Source: Nanobdellati archaeon
Lineage (GTDB): Archaea > SpSt-1190
DNA length: 8,620 nucleotides
Direction: 5' to 3'
Assembly: GCA_015522095.1 (NCBI GenBank)
Contig: WAMX01000067.1
Span: 1-8,620, forward strand
Both the position numbers and the translations under genes were made by a program. The notes under the pieces are model-generated. The model did no database searches. It was not told where the DNA came from and was given only the letters and a program-made list of their open reading frames with translations. The number at the start of each line of letters is the position of its first letter. The first letter of the stretch is position 1. Shown here piece by piece: positions 5,569 through 8,620 of the stretch.

Positions 5569-5763
5569 ATGTGCATGGCCGTGCCCGGCAGGGTCGTGGG
5601 AAAGGGGATTGTGGAGATTTCTGGCAGCAGGAAGCGCGTGAAGTTTGCCGTGCCGGGGCTGCAGGAGGGCGACTATGTGCTCGTGCACGCGGGAGTTGCC
5701 ATCCAGAAGCTCAGCAGGGCGGACTACGAGGCCCTGCTCAGGTCCGCAGGGTCCGAAATATGA
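5569..5763 (+). CDS. hypC: Hydrogenase assembly chaperone HypC
   Basis: This 64-residue protein starts MCMAVPGRVV, the HypC/HupF signature MC(L/M)A(I/V)PG(K/R)V. Cys2 is the residue that, after removal of the initiator Met, helps carry the Fe(CN)2CO group with HypD and contacts the large-subunit precursor. A small beta-barrel follows (VKFAVPGLQEGDYVLVHAGVAI), then a C-terminal helix (SRADYEALLRSAG) of the usual kind. It is shorter than most homologues (about 75-90), losing part of the C-terminal tail. It starts two bases after the stop of the protease gene with GGGAGGGG (5554-5561) as Shine-Dalgarno, so the two are cotranscribed. Its last 26 bp overlap, on the opposite strand, the 3' end of the NuoH-like gene. 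HypA, B, D, E and F are not in the window. Confidence 0.93.
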   Translation: MCMAVPGRVVGKGIVEISGSRKRVKFAVPGLQEGDYVLVHAGVAIQKLSRADYEALLRSAGSEI

Positions 5764-6448
5764 AGGCCGCAAGCGCCTCGAGGGTTGTCAGGGTGCGGAG
5801 CGGCCGGTACAGCCTGAGCGCATCGGTGTGGCGGAAGCTGGGCGTGTCCGTGCCAAGGAACGCCATCACGAGATATATCACGACCGCCCAGAGGTTCGGC
5901 AGGGGGAGGCCGAGGAGGGTTGCGAGGAATGCGGCCAGCCCGAACCGGAACAGGTACTCGCTGTAGAGCGCGATGGCGAGGGGCGCGCCGCCCGCGGGGC
6001 GCCACCCTCCTGCTATGTCCCTCGAGCTTGCCGTGTTGAAGGGCGGCAGCTCCATCTCCACATAAACGAGCGCCGCCATCACGGCGACCGCGACGTAGTA
6101 TGGCACTCCGAGGAAGACCGTGAGCGGGTAGGCTGCGAAGTAGAATGCCGGCTCGAGCGTGCCCATTGCGCTCTTCAGCCTCCTCCTGCCCTCCCCTTCT
6201 GCGAGCCAGAGCTTCGAGAGCCTGTACGCATACAGGGCGAGCACCACCGAGCTCACCTGCCGGCTGGAGGCAAGCCAGGCCGCCGATGCGAGCATGGCGA
6301 ATGCGGGCAAAAGCCGGCCGACCTTCCCGCCCTTCCCGAGGAAGGATGCGAGCTCACAGAGCGGGGCGCTCCAGCTGACCGTCTTGCGCTCAATCCTCGC
6401 CTTCATCTTCCTCTCTGCAACCATCATCACAAGCGGCTCGATTATCAT
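5738..6448 (-). CDS. NuoH/EchB-like membrane anchor subunit of group 4 hydrogenase, short N-terminus
   Basis: This 236-residue integral membrane protein belongs to the NuoH/EchB/HycD family, which anchors the hydrophilic arm of complex I-like hydrogenases and forms the first part of the ion channel. Family marks are AERKMKARIERK near the N-terminus (compare ERKxxARxQ), the loop VEMELPPFNTASSRDIAGGW (compare ExxRxPFDxxExxxELVxG), and the C-terminal TPSFRHTDALRLYRPL (compare PRFRYDQLMRLxWK). Five or six clear hydrophobic helices follow. The usual protein has about eight helices and 290-330 residues. Here only ten residues precede the ERK motif, so the first transmembrane helix is absent, and the segment after it is compressed. 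The ATG overlaps the ferredoxin stop as ATGA, with GGTGAAGG just upstream. The frame is open for another 91 codons upstream, but that is antisense-free noise through the ferredoxin gene. The 3' end overlaps hypC. Confidence 0.9.
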   Translation of the reverse strand: MIIEPLVMMVAERKMKARIERKTVSWSAPLCELASFLGKGGKVGRLLPAFAMLASAAWLASSRQVSSVVLALYAYRLSKLWLAEGEGRRRLKSAMGTLEPAFYFAAYPLTVFLGVPYYVAVAVMAALVYVEMELPPFNTASSRDIAGGWRPAGGAPLAIALYSEYLFRFGLAAFLATLLGLPLPNLWAVVIYLVMAFLGTDTPSFRHTDALRLYRPLRTLTTLEALAAFIFRTLRT

Positions 6449-6696
6449 TCCTTCACCATCCTCAGAGCCCCTGTGGGGCATATGCGCGTGCACAGGGAGC
6501 ACCGTATGCACCGCTCGTCTTCCAGATTTATGAACCCATCGTCCGCGAGCGAGAGTGCCCCCGTCGGGCAGACGCGGAGGCAGAGGTGGCACTTCGTGCA
6601 CCTGTTCCGGTCGTAGACCACCCTTCCCATTGTGCGCTCCGGCTGCACCTTCTCCCTCTTCAGGGGTCCCGACAGCAGCGCCCTTATTTTGGACAT
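6445..6696 (-). CDS. 2x[4Fe-4S] ferredoxin subunit (EchF/NuoI/HycF-like) of hydrogenase
   Basis: This 83-residue electron-transfer subunit has two complete CxxCxxCxxxCP motifs: Cys33, 36, 39, 43 and Cys63, 66, 69, 73. They sit in nearly duplicate phrases, CTKCHLCLRVCPTGAL and CIRCSLCTRICPTGAL. A basic N-terminal helix (MSKIRALLSGPLKREK) matches the membrane-facing part of NuoI/EchF proteins. It passes electrons between soluble ferredoxin and the small-subunit cluster. It is shorter than EchF/NuoI (about 120-180 residues), keeping little outside the two clusters. The ATG at 6696 overlaps the upstream gene by 13 bp; GAGGAGG (6704-6710) gives a strong Shine-Dalgarno site. Downstream it overlaps the NuoH-like gene as ATGA. 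Confidence 0.92.
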   Translation of the reverse strand: MSKIRALLSGPLKREKVQPERTMGRVVYDRNRCTKCHLCLRVCPTGALSLADDGFINLEDERCIRCSLCTRICPTGALRMVKE

Positions 6697-7031
6697 TTTG
6701 TGGCCTCCTCAATTGCGGCAATTATCTGCTCCGGGCGGGGCGGGCACCCCACCACCTTTATCTTCCCCCTGATGCGCGGATGGCGGCAGCGGAATATGCC
6801 CCCATTGATGGCGCAGTTGCCCACGAGCACCGGCTTCCCCCACGACTTCTTGAATTCCCTGCGCGCGGAAACCGAAGCCTTTTCGGTCCCGCAGCCCGTG
6901 ACCACCACGACCTCTGCCTGCTCGATGCTCTCCGCCTTCTCAAACCCTGCCCCGTACCGCGGCGCGAAGCAGGCGTGGAACTCGAGCTCGCATCCATTGC
7001 AGGTCCCCTGGCTCAGGAGAAACACCTTCAC
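6684..7031 (-). CDS. Group 4 [NiFe] hydrogenase small subunit (EchC/MbhJ/NuoB-like)
   Basis: This 115-residue subunit carries the [4Fe-4S] cluster next to the Ni-Fe site. Ligands visible are Cys11 and Cys14 in GTCNGCELE, Cys73 in VGNCAINGG, and Cys96 in VGCPPRPEQII. The CxxC spacing is that of hydrogenases, not the adjacent CC pair of complex I NuoB. An extra Cys47 (VVVTGCGTEK) stands where homologues usually have Pro (VTGP). Cys21, Cys82 and Cys113 are further non-ligand cysteines. The loop between GGIF and GCPP is about seven residues shorter than I recall for EchC, and the protein is below the usual 140-170. GTG 7031 is chosen because GGGAGGTG (7037-7044) sits just upstream and the codon overlaps the large-subunit stop as GTGA. 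A longer frame from ATG 7100 would run 70 bp into the upstream gene. Confidence 0.93.
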   Translation of the reverse strand: MKVFLLSQGTCNGCELEFHACFAPRYGAGFEKAESIEQAEVVVVTGCGTEKASVSARREFKKSWGKPVLVGNCAINGGIFRCRHPRIRGKIKVVGCPPRPEQIIAAIEEATKCPK

Positions 7032-8143
7032 AGCGACACCTCCCTTCTCTTTCCCGTGTCCCTGTCCACGACAACGGTGCGGTCGAGGCAGGCGAAGCAC
7101 GGATCCAGGCTGTTAACCACCACGGGCAGGTCCGACATCGTCATCCCCTTCAGCATTACGGACAGCGCTGGCAGGTTCGCGAATGTCGGCGGGCGGACTC
7201 GCAGGAAGGCTGGCGCCAGCTTTCCCGCCCGCAGGTAGTGGAAGTTTTCCCCCCTCGGCGCTTCCACCACCGCCTCCGCCACACCCTCCCGGGACTGTAT
7301 CAGCAGGTTGGGTTTTCTCACCCTCCCGCGGGGCAGCTCGAGCAGCTGCTCCACGAGGCGAATGCTCTCCCCCACCTCGTCGAGCCGGACTTCCGCCCGC
7401 GCGTATGCGTCCCCCTTCCTGCGCGTGGGGACCTCGAAATCCACGTCCCCATAGGCGTGGTATCCAAGGAGCCGAGTGTCCGTGCGAATCCCCGTGGCGC
7501 GCGCCACCGGCCCCACCACACCCAGCTCCTCCGCCATTGAGCGGTCCAGCTTCCCTATCCCCTCGAGCCGGGTCGCGAGGACATCGCTCGAGCTGAAAAG
7601 TTCCCGCGTCTGCCTGAACCCTGCCTTCAGTGCCCCGAGCTCCCTCTTCAGCTCCGGCAGCATCGCCTCCGGGATGTCAAACATCACGCCCCCCAGCGAC
7701 ACGTGGTTGTAGTGTATGCGCTTGCCGGTGAAAATCTCGAGCATGTTCAGCGCGTGCTCCCTCGTCTCCCAGGCATTCGTGAAGAGCGTGTCCATCCCCA
7801 CGGAATCGCCCAGGAGTCCGAGCCACAGCAGGTGGCTGTGTATGCGCTCAAGCTCTGCGCCAAGCATCCGTATGAACTTTTCCCTCCTTGAGATGCGCAG
7901 CCCGTTTATCCTTTCGAAGGCGAGCGCAAATGCCTGCGTGTGAGCCGAGCTGCATATGCCGCATATCCTTCCAAGCAGCACGATCGCCTTTGGCCAGGTG
8001 AACGAGCGCACCCTGCTCTCAATGGCGCGGTAGTTGTATCCGAGCCCGTAGTCCACGCTCGCGATGCGCCCGTCCTCCAGCTCCACCCTGAAGTACTCCG
8101 GCTCGCCGAGCAGGGGATGGTGCGGCCCGAATTCCTCCTTCAA
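7028..8143 (-). CDS. Group 4 [NiFe] hydrogenase catalytic large subunit (EchE/MbhL-like)
   Basis: This 371-residue catalytic subunit interconverts protons and H2 at a Ni-Fe site on the cytoplasmic face of the membrane complex. Both nickel-binding pairs are intact: Cys61 and Cys64 in GRICGICSSAH, and Cys349 and Cys352 in DPCFACLDR. Arg297 in EAPRGE is the expected active-site arginine. GPHHPLLGEPEYFRVE at the N-terminus is the usual group 4/NuoD opening. These residues exclude a complex I NuoD. After Arg355 there are 16 more residues (TVVVDRDTGKRREVSL), a plausible tail for removal by the endopeptidase encoded at 5178-5567. The start is TTG at 8143, overlapping the upstream stop as TTGA, and is supported by AAGGAGGC at 8151-8158. 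It is cotranscribed with the NuoC-like gene before it and the small subunit after it. Confidence 0.96.
   Translation of the reverse strand: MKEEFGPHHPLLGEPEYFRVELEDGRIASVDYGLGYNYRAIESRVRSFTWPKAIVLLGRICGICSSAHTQAFALAFERINGLRISRREKFIRMLGAELERIHSHLLWLGLLGDSVGMDTLFTNAWETREHALNMLEIFTGKRIHYNHVSLGGVMFDIPEAMLPELKRELGALKAGFRQTRELFSSSDVLATRLEGIGKLDRSMAEELGVVGPVARATGIRTDTRLLGYHAYGDVDFEVPTRRKGDAYARAEVRLDEVGESIRLVEQLLELPRGRVRKPNLLIQSREGVAEAVVEAPRGENFHYLRAGKLAPAFLRVRPPTFANLPALSVMLKGMTMSDLPVVVNSLDPCFACLDRTVVVDRDTGKRREVSL
7037..7044 (-). promoter_or_regulatory. Shine-Dalgarno site that decides the GTG start at 7031
   Basis: The minus strand reads GGGAGGTG, five bases before GTG 7031. This is the strongest ribosome-binding match in the window and lies within the last codons of the large-subunit gene. 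It makes the ATG at 7100 an unlikely start. Confidence 0.7.
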
Positions 8144-8379
8144 GTGAACAGCCTCCTTGTTTTGTGCCCCTCGAACCTGAGCCCGTACTTTTCGGCAAGC
8201 TCCCGCTCGTAGAACTCGGCCGATGGGTAGAGCCCGGTGAGGGTGGGCGCCGGTGGCTCCACTTCCTTCCGGATGAACCTGCCATTCAGGAAGAAGTGGT
8301 AAATCAGCCTGCCGTCAAAGGATATCGTGACGAGCCTGGCCCCCTTTTTTTTCATGCGCTCAAACACATAATTCTCCAT
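8140..8379 (-). CDS. NuoC/EchD-like 30-kDa-type subunit of hydrogenase, short form
   Basis: This 79-residue protein matches the C-terminal half of the NADH dehydrogenase 30-kDa (NuoC/EchD) family. The family signature is at residues 45-70: TLTGLYPSAEFYERELAEKYG then LRFEGH. The N-terminal part has a small beta-sheet (ARLVTISFDGRLIYHFFLNG). Typical EchD/NuoC subunits have about 120-200 residues, so most of the N-terminal domain is missing. The protein packs against the large subunit and helps hold the hydrophilic arm together. It is the first gene of the five-gene hydrogenase operon. ATG 8379 is only 12-13 bp from the TATA-like box at 8388-8395. A GTG at 8367 (codon 5) is 24-25 bp from it and fits the leaderless pattern better, so the true start may be 8367. 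The stop overlaps the large-subunit TTG. Confidence 0.85.
   Translation of the reverse strand: MENYVFERMKKKGARLVTISFDGRLIYHFFLNGRFIRKEVEPPAPTLTGLYPSAEFYERELAEKYGLRFEGHKTRRLFT
8151..8158 (-). promoter_or_regulatory. Shine-Dalgarno site that supports the TTG start at 8143
   Basis: The minus strand reads CAAGGAGG, with GGAGG at 8152-8156, eight bases before TTG 8143. There is no ATG at this end of the frame, and the protein begins with the conserved GPHHP motif within ten residues, so the rare TTG start is well supported. Confidence 0.65.
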
Positions 8380-8387
8380 CCCGCGCC

Positions 8388-8395
8388 TATTTTTA
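8388..8395 (-). promoter_or_regulatory. TATA-like box for the hydrogenase operon
   Basis: The minus strand reads TAAAAATA, within GGTAAAAATAGGC, overlapping the stop codon (TAA, 8393-8395) of the DUF2207 gene. It is centred 24.5 bp from GTG 8367 and 12.5 bp from ATG 8379. It is less canonical than the other boxes in this window. Confidence 0.45.
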
Positions 8396-8620
8396 CCTTG
8401 CCCCTCCTCCCCCTCCGCCGAATCCCCCGCTTATGCCTCCGGAGCTTCGGGGGCGCGCCACGCTGAGCGCCGAGCCATAGCGCACCCAGAACCTGTTTGC
8501 GCCCTCAATGTCAATGTTTGGCACGTTCACCCTGAATTTCCTCATGGCCTTCTCGACATTGTCCGCCACCCCGAACAGCGTGGCGAACACGAGCCAGTCC
8601 CCCCACATGCGCGTGTCCTC
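8393..8620 (-). CDS. DUF2207 (YciQ-like) membrane protein, C-terminal 75 residues
   Basis: The frame enters from the right edge; the visible 75 residues are the C-terminus. EDTRMWGDWLVFATLFGVADN followed by a helix (VEKAMRKF) matches the conserved end of DUF2207 proteins, where a (W/Y)xxYLxYAxALGVA-like segment precedes a low-complexity tail. The tail here is SSGGISGGFGGGGGGAR, the characteristic glycine/serine-rich ending of that family. DUF2207 proteins are predicted membrane proteins with a large N-terminal extracytoplasmic region; their function is not known. The stop is TAA at 8393-8395, 13 bp before the hydrogenase operon's first ATG. An ATG at 8608 is internal, not the start. It is probably unrelated to the hydrogenase. 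Confidence 0.8.
   Translation of the reverse strand, partial: EDTRMWGDWLVFATLFGVADNVEKAMRKFRVNVPNIDIEGANRFWVRYGSALSVARPRSSGGISGGFGGGGGGAR

Noticed and set aside
5645..6616. Plus-strand 323-codon frame across hypC and the NuoH-like gene
   Set aside because: It overlaps hypC in another frame and is antisense to the NuoH-like gene. The product is Arg/Glu/Pro-rich low-complexity text with no motif.
6449..6721. N-terminal extension of the NuoH-like frame up to an ATG at 6721
   Set aside because: The extra 91 residues run through the ferredoxin gene in another frame and are Gly/Pro/Arg-rich without family similarity. ATG 6448 has the ATGA overlap and starts just before the conserved ERK motif.
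7032..7100. Upstream ATG start for the hydrogenase small subunit
   Set aside because: It would overlap the large-subunit gene by about 70 bp and add a 23-residue Arg/Gly/His-rich leader with no signal-peptide character. GTG 7031 has a near-perfect Shine-Dalgarno site and a GTGA overlap.
7028..8143. Complex I NuoD instead of a hydrogenase
   Set aside because: Both Ni-binding CxxC pairs and the active-site PRG arginine are present; complex I NuoD has lost these cysteines. A maturation protease and HypC are encoded alongside.
1..8620. CRISPR arrays, tRNA or rRNA genes, insertion sequences, inverted-repeat mobile ends
   Set aside because: Looked for on both strands. There are no regularly spaced direct repeats, no cloverleaf with a T-loop, no transposase frame, and intergenic gaps are too short to hold them.

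Overview
The window reads as a compact archaeal chromosome segment. The evidence is TATA-like boxes about 25 bp upstream of leaderless start codons, a form III RuBisCO with a ribose-1,5-bisphosphate isomerase-like gene, an archaeal CDP-alcohol phosphatidyltransferase, a DUF2207 protein and a group 4 (Ech-type) [NiFe] hydrogenase. Small proteins, very short intergenic gaps (about 20-45 bp) and this gene mix suggest a DPANN-type genome, for example Diapherotrites-like. That placement is inference and needs a marker phylogeny. No gap exceeds 300 bases. I see no tRNA, rRNA, CRISPR array or insertion sequence.

Left part (1-3831, all minus strand): the 5' end of a flippase-like membrane protein; a small winged-helix-like protein; the isomerase-like eIF2B-family protein; two unrecognised genes that overlap each other; and a complete RuBisCO. 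RuBisCO and the isomerase are successive enzymes of the archaeal AMP (nucleoside salvage) pathway: AMP to ribose-1,5-bisphosphate to RuBP to two 3-phosphoglycerate. AMP phosphorylase is not in the window. RuBisCO, the two-gene unit, the isomerase and the regulator-like gene each appear to have their own promoter.

Middle (3861-5763): an orphan nucleotidyltransferase-fold protein and a CDP-alcohol phosphatidyltransferase of ether-lipid head-group synthesis on the minus strand. Divergent from the latter is a plus-strand pair encoding a hydrogenase maturation endopeptidase and HypC. The divergent genes seem to share one TATA element.

Right part (5738-8379, minus strand): a tightly coupled five-gene hydrogenase operon in the order NuoC-like, NuoD-like (catalytic large subunit), NuoB-like (small subunit), 2x[4Fe-4S] ferredoxin, NuoH-like membrane anchor. 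Start and stop codons overlap as TTGA, GTGA and ATGA. The large subunit keeps both Ni-binding CxxC motifs and a short C-terminal tail that the neighbouring endopeptidase could remove. There is no antiporter-like (NuoL/EchA) gene, and several subunits are shortened. The right edge holds the C-terminus of a DUF2207 protein.

A plausible joint reading is a small fermentative archaeon that salvages nucleotides through RuBisCO and exchanges electrons between ferredoxin and H2 with a reduced membrane hydrogenase. No wholly new system is evident. The most unusual items are the stripped-down hydrogenase, the two unknown genes between RuBisCO and the isomerase, and the shared divergent promoter.
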